A DNA stretch of 48,061 nucleotides from an uncultured Actinomycetes bacterium (GCA_903902965.1 CAIUXE010000016.1:1-48061); one strand, 5' to 3'. Positions 1 through 12,186 are shown, counted from the stretch's first letter. Made by a program: numbers and translations. Notes: generated by a model from the sequence alone, not told the origin.

Positions 1-1307
1 CTCTCAATCAATTTGCTATCGATCTGCTTGACCATTTCATCTGTATGACTAGCAGGAGGAATAACGATCGATTCAACTCCCCAACTAAGTGCCAGCACTC
101 GAGAAGTTCTAACATCTGGAGTTAAAGCCAACATTGGAATTGCAGAGCGAAGACGTGACATTCGTCTTGCTGAATCTCCACTTTGAGTGAAAGCAACCAA
201 GAATTTTGCACCAACCACTTCCCCTACTTCTGCCGCAGCTTTTGTAATCGCCCCGGCAGTTGTGTGTGGATTGTGACGAAGTGGTGCAACTGTATCTAAA
301 GCTTCTTCTTCAGTTTTAGCGATAATTCTTGCCATCATCTCAATAGTTTCAATCGGGAATTTTCCAACACTTGTTTCTCCTGAAAGCATTAAAGCATCTG
401 CGCCATCGAGTACTGCATTAGCGCAATCATTTACTTCGGCTCGCGTGGGGCGAGAATTTGTCATCATTGAATCCAGCATTTGCGTTGCAACAATTACAGG
501 TTTGGCATTTTCACGGGCGAGAATAATGCAACGTTTCTGCACCAATGGAACTTCTTCCATCGGAAGTTCGACACCCAAATCACCACGCGCGACCATGATT
601 GCATCAAAAGCGGCAACTATCTCTTCTAAATTTGCAACTGCTTGCGGTTTTTCAATTTTTGCGATTACTGGAATCCGAACCCCTGCGCTATCCATAATCT
701 GATGCACTCGTTTAATATCTGCCGCATCGCGAACAAATGAGAGTGCAATAAAATCTGCCCCCATACCTATAGCCCATACCAAATCTTCTTCATCTTTTTC
801 AGAAAGCGCCGGCACCGATACTGCAGCCCCTGGCAAATTCAAGCCTTTATTGTTACTTACCGTTCCGCCTTCTATAACAATAGTTTCTATTCTTGGTGCT
901 TTGACGGAAGTGACTTCCAAAGCCACTCGACCATCATCAATCAATATCCGATCCCCAACTTTGCAATCCCCTGCTAATCCCAAATATGTTGTAGAAGAGA
1001 TATTTTCGTCGCCCTCAAGGACTTCGGTTGTGATTGTAAATTTTGCACCTTTTGTAATTTCATGGGAACCATTTTTAAATTTGCCAAGTCTGATCTTTGG
1101 TCCTTGTAGATCCACAACAATTGCAACCGATACATCTGCCTTTGCGGCAGCTTCGCGCACCATCTCGAAGGTTTTTTCATGATCTTTACGAGCCCCATGA
1201 GAGAGGTTTAGTCGCGCCATATTCATACCGGCGGCGATCATCCGATCAATCATTACAGCGTCATCAGTGGCCGGTCCTAAAGTACAAACAATTTTGGCTC
1301 GACGCAT
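1..1307 (-). CDS. pyk: Pyruvate kinase (3' end truncated by window edge)
   Basis: Reverse-strand translation from ATG at 1307: MRRAKIVCTLGPATDDAVMIDRMIAAGMNMARLNLSHG...IAKIEKPQAV...MVARGDLGVELP...ATQMLDSM; classic pyruvate kinase motifs. Open at the left edge. Confidence 0.96.
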   Translation of the reverse strand, partial: MRRAKIVCTLGPATDDAVMIDRMIAAGMNMARLNLSHGARKDHEKTFEMVREAAAKADVSVAIVVDLQGPKIRLGKFKNGSHEITKGAKFTITTEVLEGDENISSTTYLGLAGDCKVGDRILIDDGRVALEVTSVKAPRIETIVIEGGTVSNNKGLNLPGAAVSVPALSEKDEEDLVWAIGMGADFIALSFVRDAADIKRVHQIMDSAGVRIPVIAKIEKPQAVANLEEIVAAFDAIMVARGDLGVELPMEEVPLVQKRCIILARENAKPVIVATQMLDSMMTNSRPTRAEVNDCANAVLDGADALMLSGETSVGKFPIETIEMMARIIAKTEEEALDTVAPLRHNPHTTAGAITKAAAEVGEVVGAKFLVAFTQSGDSARRMSRLRSAIPMLALTPDVRTSRVLALSWGVESIVIPPASHTDEMVKQIDSKLIE

Positions 1308-1361
1308 GAGGCAATTCTACTTGTTTACTACTATCTCGTTCTTTAAAAGAGTTAAATCCAG

Positions 1362-2819
1362 TTAAACAGTTAAAGATCGATCCGTAGGCTCGATTGGAGC
1401 AGGTAATTGAGTTCGTCCCATTAAGGATCGATCAACTGCTGCGGCTGCCGCACGACCCTCAGCGATTGCCCAGACTATGAGTGATTGACCACGACCAGCA
1501 TCACCGCAAACAAAGACGCCTTCAGAAGTGCTTTCGAAATTCTCATTTCGGGCAATATTTCCACGATTATCTAATTCAACCTCTAATTGAGTTACTAGAG
1601 GAGATTTTTCTACTCCAGTGAATCCCATTGCGAGGAAAACTAAATCAGCTGGAATCTCCCTTTCGGATCCTTCGACTTTTTCGAATTTTCCGTTTTTGAA
1701 CTCTGTTTCAACTAAACGTAATGCTTTTACATTTCCATTGTCATCACCAAGGAAAGATTCAGTTGAAACTGCAAATAAGCGCTCACCAGATTCTTCGTGT
1801 GCACTTGATACTCGATAAATCATTGGGTAGGTCGGCCAAGGTTGTGAAGATGGTCGCTCCCCTGTTGGGCGCGGCATGATCTCAAGTTGGGTAATGCTTG
1901 CGGCACCCTGACGAATCGCAGTTCCTAAACAATCTGCGCCAGTATCTCCACCGCCCAAAATGACAACATGCTTTCCAGTTGCATTTATCGGAGGTGGTCC
2001 ACTTAATTCATCTAGTCCTTGTTTGTTTCCCCAAGGTAGATATTCCATTGCTTGATGAATTCCATTTAGCTCGCGTCCTGGAACTGGAAGGTCACGCCAA
2101 TTAGTTGCGCCAATGGCAAGAACTACTGCATCATATTTTGTTCGTAGATCTGATCCAGTCATTTCGCCACCGACATCAACGCCAGGTCTAAATCTGGTTC
2201 CTTCGGCTTTCATCTGATCTAAACGTCGATCCAAAATATTTTTTTCCATTTTGAACTCTGGAATTCCATACCGTAGCAAGCCGCCAATTTTTTCAGCTCG
2301 CTCATAAACTGCAACGGTGTGACCGGCGCGAGTTAATTGTTGAGCAGCTGCCAATCCTGCAGGACCCGATCCAACGACCGCAACAGTTTTTCCAGTCAGG
2401 CGATCTGGAATCAGCGGCTTAACTGAACCGCTACCGAATGCTTCCTCGATAGTTCTTAGTTCTACCTGTTTAATTGTTACTGCATCAGAACTAATTGCGA
2501 CTACACAAGCAGTCTCGCATGGTGCTGGGCATAATCTGCCGGTAAATTCTGGAAAATTATTCGTTGCGTGCAAACGCTCGATAGCTTCTTCTTTTTCTCC
2601 GCGCCAGATTAAATCATTCCACTCTGGAATTAGATTTCCGAGTGGGCAGCCTTGATGACAAAACGGAATACCGCAATCCATGCAACGGCCAGCTTGTTTT
2701 TGTAAATCTTCAAAAGGTTGCTCTTCGTAAACCTCTTTCCAATCCCGAATCCGCACATCAACTGGACGTCTAGTTGGTGTTTGTCGATCGGTTTTCATAA
2801 AACCAGTTGGATTACCCAT
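1362..2819 (-). CDS. gltD: Glutamate synthase small (beta) subunit
   Basis: 485 aa; [25 protein letters not shown] Fe-S cluster motifs, [10 protein letters not shown] and GGGDTGADC nucleotide-binding motifs; overlaps gltB. Confidence 0.96.
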   Translation of the reverse strand: MGNPTGFMKTDRQTPTRRPVDVRIRDWKEVYEEQPFEDLQKQAGRCMDCGIPFCHQGCPLGNLIPEWNDLIWRGEKEEAIERLHATNNFPEFTGRLCPAPCETACVVAISSDAVTIKQVELRTIEEAFGSGSVKPLIPDRLTGKTVAVVGSGPAGLAAAQQLTRAGHTVAVYERAEKIGGLLRYGIPEFKMEKNILDRRLDQMKAEGTRFRPGVDVGGEMTGSDLRTKYDAVVLAIGATNWRDLPVPGRELNGIHQAMEYLPWGNKQGLDELSGPPPINATGKHVVILGGGDTGADCLGTAIRQGAASITQLEIMPRPTGERPSSQPWPTYPMIYRVSSAHEESGERLFAVSTESFLGDDNGNVKALRLVETEFKNGKFEKVEGSEREIPADLVFLAMGFTGVEKSPLVTQLEVELDNRGNIARNENFESTSEGVFVCGDAGRGQSLIVWAIAEGRAAAAAVDRSLMGRTQLPAPIEPTDRSLTV

Positions 2820-5800
2820 GAGTTGCCTCCATTACATAAGTTTCACGTGGCAATCCTTCAGCTTCTGCACGATCCATTGCAGCAAGCACGCGAGCGTAAT
2901 CTCTTGGCATAACCATAGAGATGCGATCACTTCCAGATTTCCAATCATCCAATAGCTCTTTTGCAACTAATGAGCCAGTTTCGACAAAGTGATTTGAAAT
3001 TATTTTGCGCACTAGTTCTTTCTGAGATTCTGGCATCACAAGAACATCCACCATCTCTCCATTAACTAGTGCCGGATTCAAATCAAGAATAAATATTCTT
3101 CCACCGGACATACCTGCTGCGATATTTCTTCCAGTCTTTCCTAGAATAACAACAGCTCCACCGGTCATATATTCGCATGCATGATCACCAACGCCTTCAA
3201 CAACAGCAGTGGCACCTGAATTTCGAACGCAGAATCTTTCACCAACAACTCCACTGATGAAAATTTCGCCGAAAGTAGCTCCATACCCAATTACGTTACC
3301 GGCAATTACATTCTCATTTGCAGCAAAAGTCGCTTTCTCATCTGGCCGAACAACAACTTTGCCACCAGATAAACCTTTTCCGACATAGTCATTTGCATCA
3401 CCGTAAAGTCGGATTGATAATCCTTTGGGAATAAATGCACCAAGTGATTGTCCGGCTGAACCGTGAAGTGAGATATCAATAGTTCCCTCTGGCAATCCTG
3501 CGCCACCAAAACGTCGCGTAATTTCAGAACCGAGCATCGTTCCAACTGTACGGTTAACGTTTCTAACGGCCATCTCAATGCGAACTGGTGTTGAATTCTC
3601 GAGAGCTGGTGCTGCTAATTTAATTAACTCGTTATCCAGTGCTTTATCCAAGCCGTGATCCTGCGTGATCGAACTAAGTCTTGGACCAGCTGGCACATCT
3701 GCGAGAAGTGGCGAAAGGTCTAAACCGCTAGCTTTCCAATGATCTACGGCGGCTTTAGTTTCTAGCGCTTCTACTTGGCCGATTGCTTCTTTGAGAGTTC
3801 TGAATCCAAGAGATGCCAAAATCTCGCGAACCTCTTCAGCAATATATTCAAAGAATGTTTCCACAAACTCTGGTTTGCCAGTGAACTTCTCACGCAATTT
3901 TGGATTTTGCGTTGCTACGCCAACAGGACATGTATCTAGATGGCAAACTCGCATCATTACACACCCTGAAACAACTAATGGAGCAGTTGCAAAGCCATAC
4001 TCTTCTGCACCAAGCAATGCAGCAATAACAACATCGCGTCCAGTTTTAAGTTGCCCATCTGCCTGAACCACAATTCGATCACGCAAACCATTTAACATCA
4101 ATGTTTGTTGAGTTTCGGCAAGACCTAACTCCCATGGCGCTCCTGCGTGTTTTAAAGAAGTTAGTGGAGATGCTCCGGTTCCACCATCATGACCGGAAAT
4201 TAAGACAACATCGGCATGAGCCTTGCTAACTCCAGCAGCAACGGTACCTACTCCAACTTCGGCAACTAATTTCACGTGAATGCGCGCTTTATCATTTGCA
4301 TTTTTCAAGTCATGAATTAATTGAGCTAAATCTTCTATTGAGTAAATGTCATGATGTGGTGGAGGTGAAATCAATCCAACTCCAGGAGTTGAATATCTGG
4401 TTTTTGCAATCCACGGATAAACTTTTTGACCAGGAAGCTGTCCGCCTTCTCCTGGCTTAGCACCTTGTGCCATCTTGATCTGAATATCATCAGCGTTAAC
4501 AAGGTATTCACTTGTCACACCAAAACGTCCACTTGCAACCTGCTTAATTGCAGATCTCTTTGAATCACCATTGGCAATTTGAAGGTAGCGGTCTGGATCT
4601 TCTCCGCCTTCACCAGTGTTGGATTTTCCACCCAATCTATTCATGGCAATAGCTAGATTCTCATGTGCTTCTTTAGAAATTGAACCATAAGACATCGCAC
4701 CAGTTGAGAATCGCTTAACTATCTCTGAGATTGGCTCTACTTCGTCAATTGAAATAGCAGTTTTGTTTGAGCTTTTGAATGTAAATAGTCCACGCAAAGT
4801 CATTAAATCTTTAGTGCGAACATCAACCTTTGTGGTGTATTTCTTAAATAGTTCATACCGCTTGTTACGGGTTGAGTGCTGCAACAAGAATACGGTTTCA
4901 GGATCAAAAAGATGTGGCTCTCCATCTCTTCTCCACTGATACTCGCCACCAGTCAAAAGTTTCTTGGACCCTGGAACTTCACCACCGGGTGGATACGCAA
5001 TGTGATGTCGCGCAATCGCTTCATCAGCAACAGTTTCAAGATCAATTCCACCGAGGCGAGAAGTAGTTCCGGAGAAATACTCATCAATTAATTGATGTGA
5101 CAAACCGACTGCTTCAAAAACTTGAGCGCCCGTGTAAGAGGCGATGGTTGAGATTCCCATCTTTGACATAACTTTCAAGACACCCTTACCGAGTGCCTTG
5201 ATTAAATTCCGCACAGCTTTTTCTGGAGTAACTCCGCTAATTACACCTTGATGTACAAGATCTTCAACGCTTTCCATCGCAAGGTATGGATTAACTGCTG
5301 CTGCTCCATAACCAATCAAAAGTGCGACATGGTGAACCTCGCGCACATCTCCAGCTTCCACTACTAACCCAACTCGGGTTCGCGTTTTTTCGCGAATTAA
5401 ATGATGATGAATTGCTGAAGTTAGAAGCAACGAAGGAATAGGTGCGTTCTCAGAGTCTCCATCACGATCTGAAAGCACAATGATGTGTGCGCCATCTTTA
5501 ATTGCCTCACTGACTTCACGTCTAATCTCTTCAATTCGGGCACGTAATCCCTCGCCGCCCTCTGATACTTGAAATAATCCGCGAACGATATGAGACGCAA
5601 AACCTGCTTGGTTTCCATCTGCATTCACGTGAATGATTTTTGCCAATTCGTCATTATCTAAAACCGGAAATGGCAGTTGAATCTGTCGACAAGAAGCAGC
5701 TGATGGATCTAAGAGGTTATGTTCAGGACCAAGCGAGGCACCCAAGCTGGTCACTAACTCTTCACGGATGGCATCAAGTGGTGGGTTTGTTACTTGAGCA

Positions 5801-7332
5801 AAAATTTGGGCAAAATAATCAAAAAGTAATCTTGGTCGTTTAGATAAAACAGCTATTGGTGTATCCGAGCCCATTGATCCAAGTGGCTCAAGTCCAGATT
5901 TAGCCATTGGTGCCAAAATGATTCGCAACTCTTCTTCGGTGTAACCGAATGCGCGCTGTCTTCTTACTACTGATGAATGTGGATAAATAATATGTTCGCG
6001 AGCTGGCAAATCTTCTAGCCGCACCATTCCAGCATGTAACCAATCGCCATATGGAGCTGCACTTGCTAGGCCGTCTTTAATCTCTTCATCTTCAACAATG
6101 CGACCTTGTTCTATATCTACCAGGAACATGCGACCAGGTTGCAATCTTCCTTTGCGCACAACATCTTCGGGTTTGAAATCTAATACGCCTACCTCGCTCG
6201 CTAATACAACTAATCCATCTTTTGTCACCCAATACCTAGATGGACGTAAGCCGTTCCGATCTAGTACAGCGCCAATCTGATTTCCATCAGTGAAAGTTAC
6301 GCAGGCAGGTCCATCCCATGGCTCCATTAATGTTGAGTGGAATGAGTAGAAATCCCGTCTTTTCTGCGAAATAGTTGTGTTGTTTTCCCAAGCTTCAGGA
6401 ATCATCATCAGCATTGCATGTGGCAGTGAACGTCCACCTAGATATAGCAGTTCTAGAACTTCATCAAATGAGGCTGAGTCAGATCCACCTTCGGCAACAA
6501 TCGGAAATAACCGCTTCAAATCACCAGGAATAAGATCGCTTTCTAGCAAGCTTTCGCGGGCCTTCATCCAATTTCGATTTCCCTTAACAGTATTAATTTC
6601 ACCGTTATGTGCGATGTAACGATATGGGTGCGCAAGCGGCCATGATGGGAAAGTGTTTGTAGAAAAGCGTGAGTGGACTAACGCAAGCGGTGACTGCAAA
6701 CGTTCATCAGACAAGTCTGGGAAAAACTCTTCTAGTTGTCCAGTTGTAAGCATTCCTTTGTATACAAGAGTTCTGGAAGATAATGATGGGAAATAAACGG
6801 CTAACTCATGTTCAGCTCTTTTGCGCAACGCAAATGCTAAACGTTCGAGGACTAGCTCACTTTCATTTTTTAATCCTGATACAAAAAGTTGTTTAAAAAT
6901 TGGCATTACTGATTTAGCAGTGTTGCCGAGAATTGCAGAGTTAACTGGGACATCACGCCACCCAAGAATTTTTAAACCTTCTTCTTCTGCAATTTCTTCA
7001 ATGCGCGCAATCGGAGCATCAGATTCCAAAAATGCAATTCCAGCCGCGTAAGATCCGGCAGTGGGTAAATCAAATTGAGTAACAGAACGCAAAAATAAAT
7101 CTGGAATCTTTATAAGAATTCCAGCGCCGTCTCCACTATCTGGTTCAGCGCCTGATGCACCACGATGTTCTAAATTACGTAATGCTGTTAATCCCAGCGC
7201 AACAATTTCATGAGTCGCTTTCCCGGTGAGAGTGGCCACCATGGCAACACCACAAGAATCCCGCTCTTCATCAGGGTTATATAAACCCGATGCTGGTGGG
7301 AAATTCGAGAATTTGCTTTTCATGCTTGCCAT
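2812..7332 (-). CDS. gltB: Glutamate synthase large (alpha) subunit
   Basis: 1506 aa; N-terminal DSCGVAMVA class II glutamine amidotransferase Cys, [25 protein letters not shown] domain, C-terminal GXGXG-rich domain. Confidence 0.97.
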   Translation of the reverse strand: MASMKSKFSNFPPASGLYNPDEERDSCGVAMVATLTGKATHEIVALGLTALRNLEHRGASGAEPDSGDGAGILIKIPDLFLRSVTQFDLPTAGSYAAGIAFLESDAPIARIEEIAEEEGLKILGWRDVPVNSAILGNTAKSVMPIFKQLFVSGLKNESELVLERLAFALRKRAEHELAVYFPSLSSRTLVYKGMLTTGQLEEFFPDLSDERLQSPLALVHSRFSTNTFPSWPLAHPYRYIAHNGEINTVKGNRNWMKARESLLESDLIPGDLKRLFPIVAEGGSDSASFDEVLELLYLGGRSLPHAMLMMIPEAWENNTTISQKRRDFYSFHSTLMEPWDGPACVTFTDGNQIGAVLDRNGLRPSRYWVTKDGLVVLASEVGVLDFKPEDVVRKGRLQPGRMFLVDIEQGRIVEDEEIKDGLASAAPYGDWLHAGMVRLEDLPAREHIIYPHSSVVRRQRAFGYTEEELRIILAPMAKSGLEPLGSMGSDTPIAVLSKRPRLLFDYFAQIFAQVTNPPLDAIREELVTSLGASLGPEHNLLDPSAASCRQIQLPFPVLDNDELAKIIHVNADGNQAGFASHIVRGLFQVSEGGEGLRARIEEIRREVSEAIKDGAHIIVLSDRDGDSENAPIPSLLLTSAIHHHLIREKTRTRVGLVVEAGDVREVHHVALLIGYGAAAVNPYLAMESVEDLVHQGVISGVTPEKAVRNLIKALGKGVLKVMSKMGISTIASYTGAQVFEAVGLSHQLIDEYFSGTTSRLGGIDLETVADEAIARHHIAYPPGGEVPGSKKLLTGGEYQWRRDGEPHLFDPETVFLLQHSTRNKRYELFKKYTTKVDVRTKDLMTLRGLFTFKSSNKTAISIDEVEPISEIVKRFSTGAMSYGSISKEAHENLAIAMNRLGGKSNTGEGGEDPDRYLQIANGDSKRSAIKQVASGRFGVTSEYLVNADDIQIKMAQGAKPGEGGQLPGQKVYPWIAKTRYSTPGVGLISPPPHHDIYSIEDLAQLIHDLKNANDKARIHVKLVAEVGVGTVAAGVSKAHADVVLISGHDGGTGASPLTSLKHAGAPWELGLAETQQTLMLNGLRDRIVVQADGQLKTGRDVVIAALLGAEEYGFATAPLVVSGCVMMRVCHLDTCPVGVATQNPKLREKFTGKPEFVETFFEYIAEEVREILASLGFRTLKEAIGQVEALETKAAVDHWKASGLDLSPLLADVPAGPRLSSITQDHGLDKALDNELIKLAAPALENSTPVRIEMAVRNVNRTVGTMLGSEITRRFGGAGLPEGTIDISLHGSAGQSLGAFIPKGLSIRLYGDANDYVGKGLSGGKVVVRPDEKATFAANENVIAGNVIGYGATFGEIFISGVVGERFCVRNSGATAVVEGVGDHACEYMTGGAVVILGKTGRNIAAGMSGGRIFILDLNPALVNGEMVDVLVMPESQKELVRKIISNHFVETGSLVAKELLDDWKSGSDRISMVMPRDYARVLAAMDRAEAEGLPRETYVMEATHG

Positions 7333-7380
7333 TAAATTTGCGCCTGACTTTCTGGATTATTAACTAAAAGCTTCCGAAGC

Positions 7381-7396
7381 GGGACAGCGCTGGCCC
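7381..7396. promoter_or_regulatory. Near-perfect 16-bp palindrome upstream of gltB (candidate operator)
   Basis: GGGACAGCGCTGGCCC, core CAGCGCTG; lies just downstream of a TATGAT-like -10 (minus strand, 7411-7406). -35 is weak. Confidence 0.35.
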
Positions 7397-7445
7397 GAGG
7401 ACAAAATCATAGCCGGAAAATCTGCGGCTTGAGAACTAAAAAACC

Positions 7446-8156
7446 TTACAAGATGGTTGTGTGTACTAACTGTCCAATTCCAGCGGTAACTGCCATTGCC
7501 AGTGATCCTCCGAGCAGAATTCGCACGGTTGGACGCAAAGGCCCAGTTCCAGCGATTTTTGCCCCAGCGATTCCAGCGATTATTAAACCAAACAAGGTTA
7601 TCGCCACGATTGTTGTTGTTCGCCCATTTGGGGTTGGCGCGAACATTCCCAGCATTGGAATAAATCCGCCGACCGTAAACGCTGCCGCTGACGCCAACGC
7701 AGCTTGAGTAGGCCGAGCCCGGGTCTTGTGATGTTGACCAAGCTCATCTCGCAAATGTGCGGCTAGAGCATCGTGATCATGCATCTGTTTGGCAACTTGC
7801 ATCGCTAAATCGTTTGATAATCCACGCTCAACATAAATTTCGGCCAGCTCTTCAAGTTCGCCATCTGGATCTAGTGCTAAGTGATCTGCCTCGATTTTTC
7901 GATCGGCATCTTCAATATCTGTTTGCGAACTAACTGAAACATATTCGCCCGCAGCCATGGACATAGCGCCGGCTGCAATCCCTGCAAATCCTGCAGTCAC
8001 AATTGCATTTGTGCCAGCTTGTGCCGCTGCTACGCCAATCATCAAGCTCGCAGTAGAAACTAAACCGTCATTGACTCCAAGAACCGCAGCCCGCAACCAA
8101 CCAGAACGGTGAGTTCGGTGCTCTAAATTTCTAGCGTACACATCTTGCAGTGGCAT
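7446..8156 (-). CDS. VIT1/CCC1-type transporter family membrane protein
   Basis: 236 aa; HRTHRSGWLRAAVLGVNDGLVSTASLMIGVAAA and AAGAMSMAAGEYVSVSSQTDIEDAD are VIT1/CCC1 hallmarks. Confidence 0.92.
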   Translation of the reverse strand: MPLQDVYARNLEHRTHRSGWLRAAVLGVNDGLVSTASLMIGVAAAQAGTNAIVTAGFAGIAAGAMSMAAGEYVSVSSQTDIEDADRKIEADHLALDPDGELEELAEIYVERGLSNDLAMQVAKQMHDHDALAAHLRDELGQHHKTRARPTQAALASAAAFTVGGFIPMLGMFAPTPNGRTTTIVAITLFGLIIAGIAGAKIAGTGPLRPTVRILLGGSLAMAVTAGIGQLVHTTIL

Positions 8157-8165
8157 GTGGCTAGG

Positions 8166-9011
8166 TTATCTCTTTTGGCTCACTTTTCGCACCACAAACC
8201 ATGCGGTTGAGCCTGAGAAAATTATTAGTGAGGTCCAAAAATTTAACCGCATCCCTAATATTTGCGAACTCGAATCAATCCGCAACAGTTCTATTAATCC
8301 TCTCCCAAAGGTATACAAAGCTATGTAGGAGATAAATAAAGTACCAGCTTTAGCTCTTGTGAAAAACCCAGCCTTGTCAGTTTTGATTAATAGAAGTGCT
8401 ACCGCTACACACCAAATCGATTCATATAAAAATGTCGGGTGAAATGTTGCAAATGATTGATACCCACTTGGTCGATTTTCGAATGGGACTTGCAAAGCCC
8501 ATGGTGCAGTTAACGGCTTTCCAAAAAGTTCTATATTGAACCAGTTACCCCATCGTCCGATAGCTTGCGCAAGTAATACGCCAGGGGCAAGCGCATCAAG
8601 AAAAACACCAAAGGCGGGCAATTGCGGCTTACTCTTCGAAAGGGATTTGAATCCAAACCAAGCCCCAGCAGTGCCAAGTGAGATTGCGCCCCAAATTCCT
8701 AATCCCCCACGCCATATTGCTATTGCATCCAACGGTGAAGAGAAAGTGCCCCACGAAGTTAAAACGTGATAAATCCGGCCGCCAATAATTCCTGCCGGTA
8801 CTGCCCAAAACGCAATTGTTGCTACATCCCCAAGATCTCCACCGCGATTTACAAATCGCTTATCACCAACTCGAACCGCAATCACTATTCCAGCGATGAT
8901 GCAAAGTGCATAAAAATGTAAAGTTAAAGGTCCGATGTTTACTGCAGACAAATTGGGCGACGGAATCGCAGCCCAATTACTCACAAGATTTTTACTTGAT
9001 GCCAGCTGCAA
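8166..9011 (-). CDS. lgt: Prolipoprotein diacylglyceryl transferase
   Basis: 281 aa; GGRIYHVLTSW, AQAIGRWGNWFNIELFG, HPTFLYESIW, GRGLIELLRID motifs of Lgt. Confidence 0.95.
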   Translation of the reverse strand: MQLASSKNLVSNWAAIPSPNLSAVNIGPLTLHFYALCIIAGIVIAVRVGDKRFVNRGGDLGDVATIAFWAVPAGIIGGRIYHVLTSWGTFSSPLDAIAIWRGGLGIWGAISLGTAGAWFGFKSLSKSKPQLPAFGVFLDALAPGVLLAQAIGRWGNWFNIELFGKPLTAPWALQVPFENRPSGYQSFATFHPTFLYESIWCVAVALLLIKTDKAGFFTRAKAGTLFISYIALYTFGRGLIELLRIDSSSQILGMRLNFWTSLIIFSGSTAWFVVRKVSQKR

Positions 9012-9681
9012 CTAATAATTTCATAAAATCTGCAGCAGAATAGTAAGCGCCGCTAGCGCGATCAACTTCTTTTCCATTTATGAAAACAGTTGGAGTTGAA
9101 TTGATATTTTGCTTTGAGCCTTCGCTACCAACATTTCCAACCCAGTCGGCGTATTTACCTTTGTTTACACATGCTTCGAATTCAGCACCTGTAACGCCGG
9201 CTGCCGCAGCAGTTGCGATGACACCTTCATTGCTCCAGGCACCTGAATTTTCAGCTGGTTGATTTTTATACATCATTGCGTGGTACTCAAGAAATTTTCC
9301 TTGGTCTGCGGCACAAGCTGCGCCGTTTGCTGCATAAACTGATTCTGGGCCTAAAAATGAAAGTGGATGGAAAACAATTTTTGCTTTTTTCTCGACTGCA
9401 AGTGCTCTTAGCGCGTCACCGTTTGTGGCTTCAAAAGCTTTGCAACTTGGACATTGGAAATCTTCCCATACGTCAATTACAGGTTTCAGGTCACCGTTAA
9501 AAACTATCCCATAGCCATCTTTCACTGAAGCTGCGCTTGGGAGTACTGCCGTTTTTTTGCTCGTATTATTAAAAATAGAAATACCTGTACCTACGACAAC
9601 AACTAACGCCACCATTCCAATTACTAACCATCTAGTAATCGGATCACCTGAAGATTTGCCTTTGTTATTGACCATTCTCAA
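8992..9681 (-). CDS. DsbA-like thioredoxin-fold protein, membrane anchored
   Basis: 229 aa; N-terminal TM helix, WEDFQCPSCKAFE (CPSC redox motif), STPTVFINGKEV cis-Pro loop. Confidence 0.9.
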   Translation of the reverse strand: MRMVNNKGKSSGDPITRWLVIGMVALVVVVGTGISIFNNTSKKTAVLPSAASVKDGYGIVFNGDLKPVIDVWEDFQCPSCKAFEATNGDALRALAVEKKAKIVFHPLSFLGPESVYAANGAACAADQGKFLEYHAMMYKNQPAENSGAWSNEGVIATAAAAGVTGAEFEACVNKGKYADWVGNVGSEGSKQNINSTPTVFINGKEVDRASGAYYSAADFMKLLVAAGIK

Positions 9682-9684
9682 ATA

Positions 9685-10161
9685 CTACCTTGACGCCGGC
9701 TCTAAAGCCCACTTGGTGTGGGGACGTAAATATAAATAAACCGCCAAAAGGGTAAGTCCGAAATCACGCAATATTTCTTGCAAATACTTAGTCTCCCCCG
9801 GAGCCACCTGGCCACCGCCGCCAAAACATCCGCAATCAATAGACAAGCCACGAGCCCAAGCTGAAGCGATTGCCAATATAAATATAACCATTAGAGATCC
9901 TGCAAAAATTGCTGAGAGCCGAGTCGCGATTCCAAGAATTAATAAAATTCCTACACCTACTTCAAACCACGGCAATGTATAACCAAGGATGTTTGCAACG
10001 CTAATTGGTAATAGTTCGTATGCGCGCATTGCGGCCGCAGCTTTATATGGAGCCGTAACTTTCAACGCTCCCGCAACAAATATGACACCACCAAGAATTA
10101 AACGCACAAATAATCCAAGCCAATTGAGTCGAGTTTCTGTCAAAAAAGCCGGTAATTTCAT
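9685..10161 (-). CDS. MauE/DoxX-family membrane protein
   Basis: 158 aa, four hydrophobic segments, RLILGGVIFVAGALKV and SIDCGCFGGGG motif typical of MauE/DoxX-like redox proteins. Confidence 0.82.
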   Translation of the reverse strand: MKLPAFLTETRLNWLGLFVRLILGGVIFVAGALKVTAPYKAAAAMRAYELLPISVANILGYTLPWFEVGVGILLILGIATRLSAIFAGSLMVIFILAIASAWARGLSIDCGCFGGGGQVAPGETKYLQEILRDFGLTLLAVYLYLRPHTKWALEPASR

Positions 10162-10958
10162 CTCGCTTGTCTTATTCCTTCAGCCAAGCTTTTAGTCAAA
10201 ACCGCTAACTCTTTTAAACCAGTTTCAAAATCTGGTTGCTCAAGTAAGACTCTGATTAATGCAGACCCAACTATGACGCCGTCTGCATAAGAAGCAACTT
10301 CTTTTGCTTGCTCTGGAGTTGAGACTCCTAGGCCGACGCACACCGGAGTTTGTACCGATTCGCGAATCCGTGAAACTAAATCCTTTGCTGATGAAGAGAC
10401 ACTTGTTCTGGTTCCAGTTACTCCCATTAAACTTGCTGCATAAACAAATCCAGAACATGCTGATGCAACTTGGCTTAACCGTTCAGGCGCTGAACTCGGT
10501 GCAGCAACAAAAATGTTATTGATGCCGGCTCGATCACTTTCTCTAATCCAAGGATTGGCTTCTTCGAGCGAAAGATCTGGTGTAATCACGCCAGAACCAT
10601 TTGCAGACTTAATAGCATCGGCAAATTTAGAAATTCCATATTGTTCAATTGGATTCCAGTAAGTCATGACAACTGCAGGAACTTTTAGATTCGTTGTAAA
10701 ACCTAAAATTTCTAGAACTTCACTGGCACCCGTACCGTTTGCCAAAGCTATATCTGCTGCCTCTTGAATAATTGGGCCATCCATAATTGGATCGCTATAA
10801 GGAAAGCCGATTTCAACAATATCGACACCATTTTTTACTAAGACTTCAATTGCTGCCTTGCTTTTTTCTACGGTAGGAAAACCGGCTGGCAGGTAAGCAA
10901 TAAATGCAGCTCTATTTTCACTTTTTAACTGTGCGAGCCGTTCTGATAAATGGCTCAT
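10158..10958 (-). CDS. trpA: Tryptophan synthase alpha subunit
   Basis: 266 aa; AFIAYLPAGFPTVEKS, EIGFPYSDPIMDGPIIQ, GVTGTRTSVSS, GLGVSTPEQA, GVIVGSALI. Confidence 0.96.
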   Translation of the reverse strand: MSHLSERLAQLKSENRAAFIAYLPAGFPTVEKSKAAIEVLVKNGVDIVEIGFPYSDPIMDGPIIQEAADIALANGTGASEVLEILGFTTNLKVPAVVMTYWNPIEQYGISKFADAIKSANGSGVITPDLSLEEANPWIRESDRAGINNIFVAAPSSAPERLSQVASACSGFVYAASLMGVTGTRTSVSSSAKDLVSRIRESVQTPVCVGLGVSTPEQAKEVASYADGVIVGSALIRVLLEQPDFETGLKELAVLTKSLAEGIRQAR

Positions 10959-12184
10959 TACATCTTCAGATTTTCGAAGTAATTTGCCGCAGTCTCAACA
11001 TCTTTATCGCCACGTCCACTTAGATTAATTAATAAGGTCGAATTAGGTCCTAACTCATTACCAACTTTCATTGCACCCGCTAAAGCATGTGCGGTTTCAA
11101 TCGCTGGAATGATTCCCTCAGTTCGAGAAAGAAGTGAAAAGGCTTCCATAGCTTCTTTATCGGTGATCGGCCGATACTCTGCTCTCCCAATGTCATGTAA
11201 GTATGAATGCTCTGGACCTACACCCGGATAATCAAGGCCGGCTGAAATTGAATGAGATTCACGGGTTTGTCCATTTTTATCTTGAAGCATGTAAGAACGT
11301 GCGCCATGCAATACGCCAGGTCTGCCACCGCTAATCGCACTTGCATGGCGTCCAGTTTCAATTCCATCGCCACCTGCTTCAAGTCCGATCAACCGTACGG
11401 AAGCGTCTTGAATGAATGGATAAAAAATTCCAATTGCATTTGAGCCGCCGCCGACACAAGCAAGAACAGCATCTGGAAGTTTTCCAGTTAATTCAAGTAC
11501 TTGAGCTCTGGCTTCATCGCCAATTATTCGATGGAAATCGCGAACCATAGTTGGAAACGGATGTGGTCCAGCAACTGTTCCTAAAATATAATGTGTGTCT
11601 GCAACATTTGTTACCCAATCCCGCATTGCCTCATTGATCGCATCTTTTAGAGTACGCGAACCTGAAGTAACCGGAACGACTTGTGCGCCAAGTAATTTCA
11701 TCCGTGCAACATTTAAAGCTTGACGCTTGGTGTCTTCTTCGCCCATATATACAACACATTCAAGTCCCATGAGCGCCGCAGCAGTTGCAGTTGCAACACC
11801 ATGTTGTCCTGCACCTGTTTCTGCAATGACTCGACTCTTTCCCATTCTTTTAGTTAAAAGAGCCTGACCTAAAACATTATTTATTTTATGTGAACCAGTG
11901 TGGTTTAAATCTTCTCTTTTTAAAATAATTCTTGCTCCACCGGCGTAAGCAGAAAATCGCTTGGCCTCTGTGATGATGCTTGGTCTTCCAGAGTAAGTGC
12001 GGTGGAGCTCATCCAGTTCAGCAATGAATGTTGGATCAGCTTGGGTTTGGATATGCATCTGGGCAAGCTCATCCAGAGCCGCCACTAATGCTTCCGGCAC
12101 AAAACGGCCGCCGTACTCTCCAAAGTGACCTAGCGGAAAGCTAGATAAATAGGTTGAATTCGCGGTTTCGGCTGTAGTGCTCAT
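10958..12184 (-). CDS. trpB: Tryptophan synthase beta subunit
   Basis: 408 aa; [24 protein letters not shown] (PLP Lys), [23 protein letters not shown]. Confidence 0.97.
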   Translation of the reverse strand: MSTTAETANSTYLSSFPLGHFGEYGGRFVPEALVAALDELAQMHIQTQADPTFIAELDELHRTYSGRPSIITEAKRFSAYAGGARIILKREDLNHTGSHKINNVLGQALLTKRMGKSRVIAETGAGQHGVATATAAALMGLECVVYMGEEDTKRQALNVARMKLLGAQVVPVTSGSRTLKDAINEAMRDWVTNVADTHYILGTVAGPHPFPTMVRDFHRIIGDEARAQVLELTGKLPDAVLACVGGGSNAIGIFYPFIQDASVRLIGLEAGGDGIETGRHASAISGGRPGVLHGARSYMLQDKNGQTRESHSISAGLDYPGVGPEHSYLHDIGRAEYRPITDKEAMEAFSLLSRTEGIIPAIETAHALAGAMKVGNELGPNSTLLINLSGRGDKDVETAANYFENLKM

Positions 12185-12186
12185 GG

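Noticed and set aside
850-1182. Plus-strand 110-aa ORF
   Set aside because: Antisense to pyk with conserved pyruvate kinase motifs on the opposite strand.
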